This document shows, in pieces, positions 1 to 7,350 of a stretch of DNA of 56,347 nucleotides (positions within the stretch are counted from its first letter, which is position 1; every line of letters begins with the position of its first letter). Source of the stretch: Zoogloea sp. (GTDB lineage: Bacteria > Pseudomonadota > Gammaproteobacteria > Burkholderiales > Rhodocyclaceae). The translations under genes and the position numbers were made by a program. Below the pieces are notes generated by a model that saw only the letters and a program-made list of their open reading frames with translations, made no database searches and was not told the origin of the DNA. The stretch spans positions 1 to 56,347 of the forward strand of contig NZ_JAKLLN010000027.1 in assembly GCF_023150065.1 (NCBI RefSeq). Reading direction: 5' to 3'.

Positions 1-77
1 GGCGCTGGATATGAAAACGCCGGCTGAGGCATTCGCTTTAGCAGCGTGACCTGTGCAGGATTTGGTGGGTCAATACA
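1..77. repeat. Left copy of a 76-bp terminal inverted repeat
   Basis: Positions 2-77 are identical to the reverse complement of 56272-56347. Read on the minus strand, this copy encodes the same peptide (CIDPPNPAQVTLLKR and onward) as the truncated gene at the far end. Homology to an alpha/beta hydrolase begins immediately inside it, at about base 79. The length is close to a common assembler k-mer, so this is probably where an assembly contig ran into a multicopy sequence. A real inverted element is the alternative. Confidence 0.9.
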
Positions 78-78
78 A

Positions 79-315
79 ACCGATATTCAGGTTGGTGTAG
101 CTGACGCCGAAGCGCTTCACGCCGCCAACAAGGCGTGCGTACTGACGGTCGTAGCGGGAATGAACCACGTCATGAAGAGCGTTCCCCTTGATCGCCAGGA
201 GCAGATCGCCTCATACGGTAACCCTGCCCTTCCACTTGACACCGATTTTACCGAGGCACTCGCACGCTTCTTTTCCGCAAAGCAAGTGCAGGCTGCATTC
301 GGAGCGCCGCGCTAA
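79..315 (+). pseudogene. Alpha/beta hydrolase, C-terminal fragment
   Basis: The open frame to the TAA at 313-315 reads TDIQVGVADAEALHAA, then VVAGMNHVMKSVP and a DFTEALARFF tail. This resembles the C-terminus of proteobacterial alpha/beta hydrolases, where the His of GMNHV completes the Ser-Asp-His triad. The nucleophile and oxyanion parts are missing because the frame meets the 76-bp repeat at base 77. Either the gene was cut by an insertion or the contig simply ends here. No start codon or ribosome-binding site belongs to this fragment, so it should not be expressed as it stands. Family assignment is by pattern recognition of about 75 residues only. Confidence 0.6.
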
Positions 316-342
316 CGATGCTCACCCCACATCTTCCGGCGC

Positions 343-459
343 GTGGCATCGTTGTTGGCAGCGCTTCAGGTGGGCAACGTCAATTACCTCATCACAGGAA
401 ACAAGGACTTGCTCGTCTTCGGTGATCGCTACACCGTCATCTCCCCAGCTGATTTCTGA
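343..459 (+). pseudogene. PIN-domain toxin, C-terminal remnant
   Basis: Frame 1 reads ALQVGNVNYLITGNKDLLVF, then a short stretch ending in ISPADF and TGA at 457-459. PIN-family toxins typically carry A-x-x-A-D-Y-L-V-T-G-D-K-D-L and end I-x-T-P-x-x-F, so this matches the last third of a VapC-like ribonuclease. The acidic residues of the N-terminal half are absent and there is no start codon, so it is a decayed piece. Together with the hydrolase fragment it marks a rearranged stretch beside the contig end. Bases 460-755 downstream hold nothing I can recognise apart from the ribosome-binding site of the next gene. Confidence 0.55.
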
Positions 460-755
460 ATGCAGCATGGCGGACTCTGACCAAAGCGCCCACACACCCA
501 CGCCCGACCAGACCAAGATCTCCACACCTCCTGCCCACGCGGCTCCCCCGCCCACCCCACACTTTCCGTGCACCGCCGGGATAAACCCGTCAGCCTCCGG
601 AGCGCATGCCGGTGACGGAAAGGCGAGCATAGTCGCCGGGGATGCACTCGCCTATCGGGGCGGGTGTCGCAGATTCTGCCTGGGCGTGTGCCCTCCCCTG
701 GCTGGCCCGCCATTCCCGTGCGGCCAGAACCGCAACCACCCGAGGAGGAGACACC

Positions 756-1862
756 ATGAGCATGATGCGGGCTGCGCGCTTGCACGAGATCGGCGGCAGG
801 TTTTCCATTGATCAAATTCCCGTTCCCACGCCAGCCAGGCACGAGGTACTGGTAAAAGTTGAGGCCTGCGGGCTGATTCCCAACCTGCGCAACGTGGTTA
901 CCCACTTTCCGAGCTGGTATCCCTTTCTGCCGCTGCCGGCGCTGCCGGCCACCTTCGGCCTGGACAGTGCCGGCACGGTGGCGGCGGTGGGCGACGGCGT
1001 CACCGCCTGGAAGCCGGGCGACCGGGTGTATGTGAACCCGGGCATCGGCTGCGGTGAATGCCGTTACTGCAGGCAGGGCGAGCCGACGCGCTGCGACAGC
1101 TATACCTTCATGGGCTACTTCGGTTTCGGCCCGGGCTCCCAGGCGATCTTCGAGCGCTACCCCCATGCGGGCTACGGCGAGTACCTGACCGCACCGGCGA
1201 CCAACCTGGTACGCCTCCCCGACACGCTGAGTGCAGCCCAGGCAGCCCGCCTCGGCTACCTGGGCACTGCCTATTCGGCGATCCGCAAGTCGGCCCTGCG
1301 CCCCAGCCAGAGCCTGCTGATCCTCGGTGCCACCGGCACCCTGGGGGTGGGCGCGACGCTGCTTGCGCTGGCTTTCGGTGCCGCCCGGGTGCTGGTTGTT
1401 GCGCGGGATCGCGCGGCACTGGAGCACCTGGTCGCGCTGGACCCGCAACGCGTGGTGCCGGTGGTGCTGGGCGAAGGCGGGATCGCCGAGCAGGCGCGCC
1501 GGCATCTGCCCGACGGTGTCGACGCGATGCTGGACACCCTGGGGGCGAAGGCACCTGCCGAGCTGTCGGTCGACGCCATGGGCGCGGTGGCCCGGGGCGG
1601 GCGCATCGTGCAGATCGGCGGCGTGGCCGGCCCCATTCCCATCGACCCGCACCCCTTCATGTGCGCCCAACTGCAGTACATCGGCTCCCTGTGGTTCACC
1701 CCGACTGAAGGAGAGGAGCTGGTGGGCATGATCGGCGCCGGTCTCGTGGACCTGGGCCTGCTGGAGCCTCGCGCCTATCCGCTGGAGCAGCTCAACGAAG
1801 CCCTCGCGGCGGTCGAGTCCCAGGCCAACGGCTTCACCAACTTCCATATCACCCACGCCTGA
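756..1862 (+). CDS. Zinc-containing alcohol dehydrogenase family (MDR) protein
   Basis: A 368-residue medium-chain dehydrogenase/reductase. The start at 756 is chosen because AGGAGG lies just upstream, and MSMMRAARLHEIGG is a typical MDR N-terminus. The structural-zinc loop is complete (Cys99, Cys102, Cys105, Cys113). The Rossmann motif is LGATGTLGVG, which fits NAD(P) binding. The usual GHE catalytic-zinc motif is replaced by GLD at residues 68-70, and the third ligand region reads GYLGTAYSA without Cys. The catalytic zinc site therefore looks lost while the structural one remains, suggesting a quinone-reductase-like or zinc-independent activity. It is followed after 37 bases by a cupin gene, probably in one operon. 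The substrate is unknown. Confidence 0.85.
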   Translation: MSMMRAARLHEIGGRFSIDQIPVPTPARHEVLVKVEACGLIPNLRNVVTHFPSWYPFLPLPALPATFGLDSAGTVAAVGDGVTAWKPGDRVYVNPGIGCGECRYCRQGEPTRCDSYTFMGYFGFGPGSQAIFERYPHAGYGEYLTAPATNLVRLPDTLSAAQAARLGYLGTAYSAIRKSALRPSQSLLILGATGTLGVGATLLALAFGAARVLVVARDRAALEHLVALDPQRVVPVVLGEGGIAEQARRHLPDGVDAMLDTLGAKAPAELSVDAMGAVARGGRIVQIGGVAGPIPIDPHPFMCAQLQYIGSLWFTPTEGEELVGMIGAGLVDLGLLEPRAYPLEQLNEALAAVESQANGFTNFHITHA

Positions 1863-1899
1863 GCGGCCCGGCACGCCTTAGCCCAAAAAGGAGAACCCG

Positions 1900-2436
1900 A
1901 TGCAAACCACGAGAATCGTCACCGGCCACGATGCCGATGGCCACGCCGACTTTGCCCTGCAAGCACCACTCACCCATGGCACCTTCCAACACCACCCCGG
2001 CTTCGTCGTCAATCTGGTCTGGCAGACCGGGGCACAACCCGGCATTCCCGCAAGCCCGTCCGATCCGGTGGTGGCGGTGGAGTCCGTCCTTCCGCAGCCT
2101 GGCGGCACCACCGCCATGGTGGTGAGCTTCCCTCCCGACAGCGTGATGAGCGCCCCCCACTTCGACCCCGCCGCGGCGGGAATGGAGTTTGCACAGAGGC
2201 TACCCGGCCTCGCCGAGAGCTTCGACCCCGACGGCTCGGGCTTCCACCAGACGGATACGATGGACTACGGCGTGGTGCTGGAAGGCGAGATCTGGCTGGA
2301 TCTCGATGACGGGCGCGAACGCCATCTGAAGGCGGGTGACGTGGTCGTGCAGCTCGGCACCCGGCATGCCTGGCGCAACCGCAGCGAGCAAGCGGCGCGC
2401 ATGTTCTTCGTGCTGATCGGCGCCACCCGCGGCTGA
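1900..2436 (+). CDS. Cupin-domain protein
   Basis: This 178-residue protein starts at an ATG preceded by AAGGAG. The C-terminal half has the single-cupin pattern: YGVVLEGEIWLDLDDG followed by HLKAGDVVVQLGTRHAWRN, with a conserved His (RHAW) in the second motif. In the first motif the usual paired His residues are replaced, so metal binding may be altered. The N-terminal half, rich in His and Pro, matches proteins often annotated simply as cupin. It lies 37 bases after the dehydrogenase gene and is probably co-transcribed, which suggests the two act on the same small molecule. No substrate can be read from the sequence. Confidence 0.8.
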   Translation: MQTTRIVTGHDADGHADFALQAPLTHGTFQHHPGFVVNLVWQTGAQPGIPASPSDPVVAVESVLPQPGGTTAMVVSFPPDSVMSAPHFDPAAAGMEFAQRLPGLAESFDPDGSGFHQTDTMDYGVVLEGEIWLDLDDGRERHLKAGDVVVQLGTRHAWRNRSEQAARMFFVLIGATRG

Positions 2437-2545
2437 TTGCACTCCGCCAAGGCCCAGCCCGATCTGCTATCGTCTCTTCGGGCTGTGGCCTCTGGCGACC
2501 CGGCGCGCAGCCCCTACCTTTCAAAACAGTTCCAGAAGAGCCCCC

Positions 2546-3124
2546 ATGCAGCGCTTTCTCTCCCCCAGCAAATACATCGACTTCGAAGACTCTCAGGTTG
2601 CAGCACTCGCGCGTGATCTGGCACGGGATGCAAGCTCCGAAAGGGATCTGGTCCGTCGCTGCTTCGAGTTCGTCCGGGATGAAATTCGGCATAGCTCCGA
2701 CTTCAAGCTCAACCCGGTCACATGCAAGGCGTCGGACGTCCTGCGCTACCGAACGGGTTACTGCTATGCCAAGAGCCATCTGCTCGCGGCCGTGCTGAGG
2801 GCCAATCGCATCCCGACAGGCCTCTGCTATCAGCGCCTGTCCGTTGGAGACGAGGGTGCCCCCTACTGCCTCCACGGCTTGAACGCCGTCTATCTGCAGG
2901 ACCACGGGTGGTACCGAATCGATGCCAGGGGAAACAAACCTGGCATCGATGCCCGGTTCTGCCCTCCAGACGAAGCACTTGCGTTCCCCATCAGGGAAGC
3001 CCGGGAGCGCGATCTGCCCGAAATCTGGGCCGAACCCCTGGCTCCCGTCATCGAGGTTCTCGAGCGCCATGATCGCTACGACCAGGTGCTTGCCAACCTC
3101 CCCGATGTCCCACTCGCCTTCTGA
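2546..3124 (+). CDS. Transglutaminase-like cysteine protease family protein
   Basis: A 192-residue cytoplasmic protein without signal peptide. It carries the transglutaminase-core triad: Cys in TGYCYAKSHLL, His in CLHGLNAVYL, and Asp in WYRIDARGNK, in the usual order and spacing. The family includes bacterial proteins that act as peptidases or peptide ligases on unknown substrates. The preceding 109 bases contain no gene. It is separated by 41 bases from the DUF2127 gene downstream and could share a transcript with it. The triad makes an active enzyme likely. The biological role is not evident. Confidence 0.8.
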   Translation: MQRFLSPSKYIDFEDSQVAALARDLARDASSERDLVRRCFEFVRDEIRHSSDFKLNPVTCKASDVLRYRTGYCYAKSHLLAAVLRANRIPTGLCYQRLSVGDEGAPYCLHGLNAVYLQDHGWYRIDARGNKPGIDARFCPPDEALAFPIREARERDLPEIWAEPLAPVIEVLERHDRYDQVLANLPDVPLAF

Positions 3125-3165
3125 CAACACGGTAGGGCATACGGGCAAACGAGTCAGACGCCTCC

Positions 3166-3609
3166 ATGAACCGCGCGATCCGGTTTGTTGCGCTGTTTGA
3201 AGCCCTCAAGGGGCTGGTCGTGCTGCTTGCGGGGACAGGGCTGCTGAGCCTCGTGCACAAGGACTTGCACGCACTGGTGCTGTCATTGGTCCAGCACGCC
3301 CACCTCAACCCGGCCGGGCACTACCCGCAGATATTCCTAGACGCCGCAAACAACATCCATGCGTCGCGCCTGCTCATGCTGGCCGCTGGAGCCCTGGCCT
3401 ACTCGGCCCTGCGCTTTGTGGAGGCGTTCGGCCTGTACTACCGACGCGCTTGGGCCGAAATGCTGGCCGCCGCCAGTGGCGGCATTTACCTGCCTTTCGA
3501 GCTCCTGTCCTTCCTTCAGGAGAGCACATTTCTCCACGCCAGCCTGTTGCTCGCCAATGCAGTGGTTGTGTACGTGATGGTCGTCGCCCTGATGCGCAGG
3601 CGTGGCTGA
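3166..3609 (+). CDS. DUF2127 family membrane protein
   Basis: A 147-residue integral membrane protein with about four hydrophobic segments: FVALFEALKGLVVLLAG near the start, LLMLAAGALAYSALRFVEA in the middle, a third around GGIYLPFELLSFL, and a C-terminal LLANAVVVYVMVVAL. The FEALKG opening and the RFVEAFGLYYRRAWAE stretch are characteristic of DUF2127 proteins, which are small inner-membrane proteins of unknown function. The gene lies 41 bases after the transglutaminase-like gene on the same strand. No terminator is visible between it and the convergent lipoprotein gene 42 bases further on. Confidence 0.8.
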   Translation: MNRAIRFVALFEALKGLVVLLAGTGLLSLVHKDLHALVLSLVQHAHLNPAGHYPQIFLDAANNIHASRLLMLAAGALAYSALRFVEAFGLYYRRAWAEMLAAASGGIYLPFELLSFLQESTFLHASLLLANAVVVYVMVVALMRRRG

Positions 3610-3651
3610 CGGTAGCCAGCCCGTTTCTGCGACGATCAGACCACCAGCTAA

Positions 3652-4131
3652 CTAATTGGAATCAGCCGGGCACTTCCAGCCCGCAATCCAGCGTCGCAAC
3701 TCTTCAACATTCACTTTCGGCGCGGCCTGAACACAGGCGCAGACACGCCCTGACTCCAGCAACCCGATGGCCGCCCAGGAGCCCACCTCGAGTTTGCGCG
3801 CCTCCACGCCCGGGAGCCGGACGGTAGCGACCTGCCCCGCGTTATGTGGCCCCTGCTCGTCAAAGATGAAACTGACGTCCGTTGCTTCGGGCAACGCATT
3901 GGCCACTGAAGGCGACGCGAGGATGCCAAAAAACCCTTTTGAAGCCGGTTTGATGGATTGCACTTTGACCAGCGCAGCCATATCGCTGGTCCGACCCGCG
4001 GGCCATTCCCATTTCAGCTCCAGGCTACTGGATGCCATACAAGCACCTCCAACTAAAGCAAACACGGCCACGCTGCTGCGTGGCTTCGCGATGGCAGAAC
4101 AGCATCGCACAAACCAGCTCTGCAGCTTCAT
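3652..4131 (-). CDS. Putative lipoprotein, possible immunity partner
   Basis: The protein has 159 residues if started at the ATG that overlaps the stop of the upstream gene by four bases (TCAT at 4128-4131). An in-frame reading extends further upstream, but the overlap argues for this start. The N-terminus has a basic patch, a hydrophobic stretch (SVAVFALVGGACM) and a Cys at a lipobox-like position, so export and lipid attachment are likely. The mature part is unrecognised. The tight coupling to a gene with an amidase-like His/Cys pair suggests a periplasmic immunity protein. That pairing is inference from context. An unrelated periplasmic lipoprotein is equally possible. Confidence 0.6.
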   Translation of the reverse strand: MKLQSWFVRCCSAIAKPRSSVAVFALVGGACMASSSLELKWEWPAGRTSDMAALVKVQSIKPASKGFFGILASPSVANALPEATDVSFIFDEQGPHNAGQVATVRLPGVEARKLEVGSWAAIGLLESGRVCACVQAAPKVNVEELRRWIAGWKCPADSN

Positions 4132-4760
4132 GGCGTGACCGGCTCTATGGTCAGCATATAGCCCGATCCCAAGGTCGAAAACCCGACATATCCCGAGGCC
4201 ACAGTGACCTTCCCGTTCTTCTCGATACACAACTGCTTGTAGAGATTGTTTGGCGTATCCAGCCCGGGAATTCCGGCACTCAAGATGCCCGCCTTGCGAA
4301 ACGCCTGCGAGGCATGTGTCGAACAGTTCCACCCCAGGATCTGAAAGCTGCCCGGATCTTTGGTCATGTCTTGCCACGCGCCATCAAACAAGGCTGCCTC
4401 AGCGGCCGAAACCTGGACGAGCAGCACCGTGGAAACCGTCTTGGTCGCCTTGGCCACCGCAACATCCACATAGTTGGCGCGGTTGCGTGCCAACCCGGCC
4501 TGGTCGTACACCACGCCGGTCATGCCCATACCGGACGAATTCGAGAAGTTGGCGCTCGATTTGCTGGACGCCCCGCTGCCAGAGGAGCCGCCACCGGAAC
4601 TGCCGGTATTTCCGCTGCCAAAGAACCCCACCGGCGCACCGTTCGAAAGAATGCAGTCAGCATGCTGCGCAAAGACACTGGGGTCATCCTCGTGCGACGA
4701 CTTCCCCCGAACAACGAGACCCACACGATCGCCTCCGGCGAAGATCACGTTGAGAGCCAT
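4128..4760 (-). CDS. Putative permuted NlpC/P60-like amidase, candidate secreted effector
   Basis: A 210-residue protein preceded by AAAGGA. Residues 33-36 read HADC, followed by ILSNGAPVGFFG, and residues 145-151 read NCSTHAS. A His early and an NC-S/T-x-A Cys late is the order seen in circularly permuted NlpC/P60 (papain-like) hydrolases, giving His33 and Cys146 as candidate catalytic residues. Between them sits a flexible Gly/Ser run (residues 50-77). The tail GIPGLDTPNNLYKQL is typical of type VI secretion-associated proteins I have seen in this class, but no VgrG, PAAR or other secretion gene is nearby. The next gene overlaps by four bases and encodes a likely lipoprotein. Confidence 0.55.
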   Translation of the reverse strand: MALNVIFAGGDRVGLVVRGKSSHEDDPSVFAQHADCILSNGAPVGFFGSGNTGSSGGGSSGSGASSKSSANFSNSSGMGMTGVVYDQAGLARNRANYVDVAVAKATKTVSTVLLVQVSAAEAALFDGAWQDMTKDPGSFQILGWNCSTHASQAFRKAGILSAGIPGLDTPNNLYKQLCIEKNGKVTVASGYVGFSTLGSGYMLTIEPVTP

Positions 4761-4803
4761 TTCTTTTTTCCTTTATGAAAAAGACATCACGATCAATCAA
4801 CGC

Positions 4804-4995
4804 CTAATTGACCTTCGGACGCGCCGCGCAATAGGGCTCGAAATAGGTTTCGGGGATACGCTTGTTGCTGGCCCAGTCCAGGCCCGCAGTGTTCTCGGTG
4901 GCACTCCCGCCGGAGAGCCGCATCCGACCCGAGTGAAGCACCTTGCAGGCCAACGGCAGCCGTGCAAGAAACCGCCTGAAAAAGTCGGAGATCAT
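4804..4995 (-). CDS. Small hypothetical protein
   Basis: A possible 63-residue protein starting MISDFFRRFLARLP and ending in PYCAARPKVN. The frame is open further upstream to about 5100, but that part is rich in Arg and looks non-coding. It sits 43 bases before the amidase-like gene on the same strand and may belong to its operon. No family is recognised. A fragment of a larger decayed gene is also possible. The ribosome-binding site is poor. Confidence 0.35.
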   Translation of the reverse strand: MISDFFRRFLARLPLACKVLHSGRMRLSGGSATENTAGLDWASNKRIPETYFEPYCAARPKVN

Positions 4996-5222
4996 GGATC
5001 GGACGTCCTCATGAGCGCACAGAATGCTGCCGGCCCGGCGTGGCTCGGTCTTTCTGCCAGCAGGCATATTCGAATGCCGCCGCTGATTTTGCAACACCAT
5101 TTTTCACATCGCGCTGCTCGTCCAGCCGACCTCCCCCTCGCGCTTGTCAGCGCCACCGACGGCCAACTAAGATTCATAAGACCCTTGGCAGGTCGCCCAC
5201 CTCCACTCCCGGAAAGCCCCCG

Positions 5223-7208
5223 ATGAAACTCCATGCCTTCGTGGCCATGCCCTTCGGCAGCAAGCTGAATGACAAGGGCGAGCAGATCGATTTCAACCGT
5301 GTCTTCGATGAACTGATCAAGCCGGCCCTGGAGGATGCAGGCCTGGAGGTGCTGAGGGCCGACAAGGAGCAGCGGGCCGGGGACATTCGCCTGGACATGT
5401 TCCAGGAGCTGCTGATGGCCGATCTGGTGGTGGCCGACCTGAGCATCGACAACCCCAACGTATGGTACGAACTGGGCGTACGCCATGCCCTGCGGGCCCG
5501 CGGGGTGATCCTCGTGCAGGGGCCGCGGGGCACCAAGCCCTTCGACATCTACACCGACCGCAAACTGAGCTACCACCTCAAGGACGGCGCGCCCGACCCA
5601 ACCCACCTGGCCGACGACCGCAAGGCCATCACCGACATGACCATCGCCACCCTGGCGGCCTGGCACGAGCGGCCGGTAAGCCCGGTGTATGGGCTCCTCC
5701 CCAATCTGCAGGAGCCCGACTGGAAGACCCTGCGCATCGGTGCGGTGCGTGAGTATTGGCAGCGCCACGACACCTGGGCCGCGCTCATCGAAAAAGCCCG
5801 CAAGGCCGGCCGGCCGGAGGATGTACTGGTGCTGGCCGACGAGGCGCCGGTCACCGCCCTGCGGGTGGAGGCCCGGCTCAAGGCCGGCACCGCCCTGCTC
5901 AAGGGCCGGCACTACACCTACGCCCTGGAGCAATTCGAGCAGGCCCTCGGCTTCGACCCCGCCAACCTGGAAGCGGCCCGCCAGCGCGGCATCTGCCTGC
6001 AGCGCCTGAAGCGGCCCGACGAAGCCCGCGAGGTCTACGAAGCCCTCCTCGCCGAGCACCCGGACGACGTCGAAACCCTGTCGCTTCTCGCCCGCCTCGA
6101 CAAGGATGCGTGGATGGACGCCTGGAACCGCCCGGAGCACAGCCCCGAGAAGAAGCGTGAAGACGCCGCCTACGAGGAGGCCCTGCTGAAGGCGGCCATC
6201 GCCGGCTACGCCCGGGCCTTTCGCACCGCGCCCGGCCACTACTACTCGGGCATCAATGCCGTCACCCTGATGCACCTCCACCGGCACCTCACCAACAAGC
6301 CCGACTTCGATGCCGAGGCAGGCGCCATGGCCGGCGGGGTGGCCTGGGCCGCCGCCTGCGAGCGATCCCCGGCCCAGCGCTTCTGGGCCGCTGCCACCCT
6401 GGGCGACCTGGCCGTGCTCGGCGGCAACGCCGACGAGGTGAAGAACGCCTACCAGGCCGCCATCGCCCTTGCCGACAAGGACTGGTTCGCCCTGGATGCC
6501 TGCCTGGCCCAGCTGCGGCTGCTGGCCAGCCTGGGCTTCCGGCCCGACGAGGTCGGTGCGGGCGTCACCACCTTCGAACGGGCCCTCATCCGGCTGGCCC
6601 CCCCCACCGACAAGGGCTGGCAGCCGCGCAAGGTATTCCTCTTTTCCGGGCACATGATCGACAGCCCCACCCGCCCCACGCCGCGCTTCCCGGCCGACAA
6701 GGAACCCATCGCCGCCCAGGCCATCGCCGATGCCCTGACCCGCCTCGGCGCCGGCAAGGACGACCTGGCCATCACCCAGGGCGCCTCGGGCGGCGACCTG
6801 CTGTTCGCCGAAGCCTGCCTCGCCCTGGGCATGCATGTGCAGTTGCTGCTGCCCCTGCCCGAAGCCGATTTCATCGAACAGTCCGTTCTCCCCGCCACCA
6901 ACGGCGACGTCTGGCGCGAGCGCTTCCTTGCCGTACGCGACCACGCCCTCACCCTGCCCAACCGGATCATGCCGGAGGTCCTCGGCCCCTTGCCCAGAGA
7001 CGCGTCCGGCAAGCCGATGAGCCCCTTCGAACGCTGCAACCACTGGCTGCTGCACAGCACCCTGTCCCTGGGCGTCAGGCGTGGCTACATGATCTGCCTG
7101 TGGAACGGCAGTGGCGGCGACGGCCCCGGCGGCACCGAACACATGGTTCGCGAAGTGAAGCAACGCACCGGCCAGGTGGTCTGGCTGGATACCCGCGAGC
7201 TCTGGTAA
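5223..7208 (+). CDS. Deoxyribosyltransferase/TIR-like, TPR and SLOG-like three-part protein
   Basis: A 661-residue protein. The start at 5223 is chosen because MKLHAFVAMPFG begins a recognisable fold. The upstream open frame looks non-coding. Residues 1-110 resemble nucleoside 2-deoxyribosyltransferase/TIR-like Rossmann domains: FVAMPFG, then VVADLSIDNPNVWYELG with Glu83 as the likely catalytic residue. The middle carries TPR-type helices (around residues 220-290) like those in TRAFs-binding-region proteins. From about residue 470, VFLFSGHM and then TQGASGGDLLFAEACLALGM near residue 520 resemble the SLOG nucleotide-binding superfamily (DprA/LOG-like). Such combinations are linked in the literature to nucleotide or NAD signalling in prokaryotic conflict systems. 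The gene stands alone, ending before a terminator. Function is inferred. Confidence 0.75.
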   Translation: MKLHAFVAMPFGSKLNDKGEQIDFNRVFDELIKPALEDAGLEVLRADKEQRAGDIRLDMFQELLMADLVVADLSIDNPNVWYELGVRHALRARGVILVQGPRGTKPFDIYTDRKLSYHLKDGAPDPTHLADDRKAITDMTIATLAAWHERPVSPVYGLLPNLQEPDWKTLRIGAVREYWQRHDTWAALIEKARKAGRPEDVLVLADEAPVTALRVEARLKAGTALLKGRHYTYALEQFEQALGFDPANLEAARQRGICLQRLKRPDEAREVYEALLAEHPDDVETLSLLARLDKDAWMDAWNRPEHSPEKKREDAAYEEALLKAAIAGYARAFRTAPGHYYSGINAVTLMHLHRHLTNKPDFDAEAGAMAGGVAWAAACERSPAQRFWAAATLGDLAVLGGNADEVKNAYQAAIALADKDWFALDACLAQLRLLASLGFRPDEVGAGVTTFERALIRLAPPTDKGWQPRKVFLFSGHMIDSPTRPTPRFPADKEPIAAQAIADALTRLGAGKDDLAITQGASGGDLLFAEACLALGMHVQLLLPLPEADFIEQSVLPATNGDVWRERFLAVRDHALTLPNRIMPEVLGPLPRDASGKPMSPFERCNHWLLHSTLSLGVRRGYMICLWNGSGGDGPGGTEHMVREVKQRTGQVVWLDTRELW

Positions 7209-7250
7209 TCCGTCTCCTCAAAGGACGCCGACTCACCCTGGCAATGAAAA

Positions 7251-7272
7251 CGGCCCCCTCGAGAGGGGGCCG
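7251..7272 (-). terminator. Intrinsic terminator after the PQQ dehydrogenase gene
   Basis: A perfect 10-bp stem (CGGCCCCCTC and its complement) with a 2-base loop. On the minus strand it is followed by TTTTCATT, the U-tract of an intrinsic terminator. It lies between convergent genes ending at 7208 and 7351 and could serve both. Confidence 0.75.
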
Positions 7273-7308
7273 CTACCCCGCAGCAGTGAAGCCGCGGGGA
7301 GGTTTCAG

Positions 7309-7340
7309 CCGGTACAGCCCGAAAAGCCGGACTGTACCGG
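7309..7340. terminator. Second hairpin between convergent genes
   Basis: CCGGTACAG at 7309-7317 pairs with CTGTACCGG at 7332-7340 across a 14-base loop. No T-run follows on either strand, so on its own it is a weaker terminator candidate. It is the first structure met after the dehydrogenase stop codon at 7351. Confidence 0.4.
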
Positions 7341-7350
7341 GCAAGCACAA

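Noticed and set aside
429-1874. Long minus-strand frame over the alcohol dehydrogenase-like gene
   Set aside because: No conserved motif and no ribosome-binding site. It mirrors a gene with a clear Rossmann fold and zinc loop.
4992-7163. A 723-codon minus-strand frame opposite the SLOG/TPR gene
   Set aside because: Gly/Gln/Val-rich with no domain. The plus-strand protein has recognisable folds, so this is a shadow.
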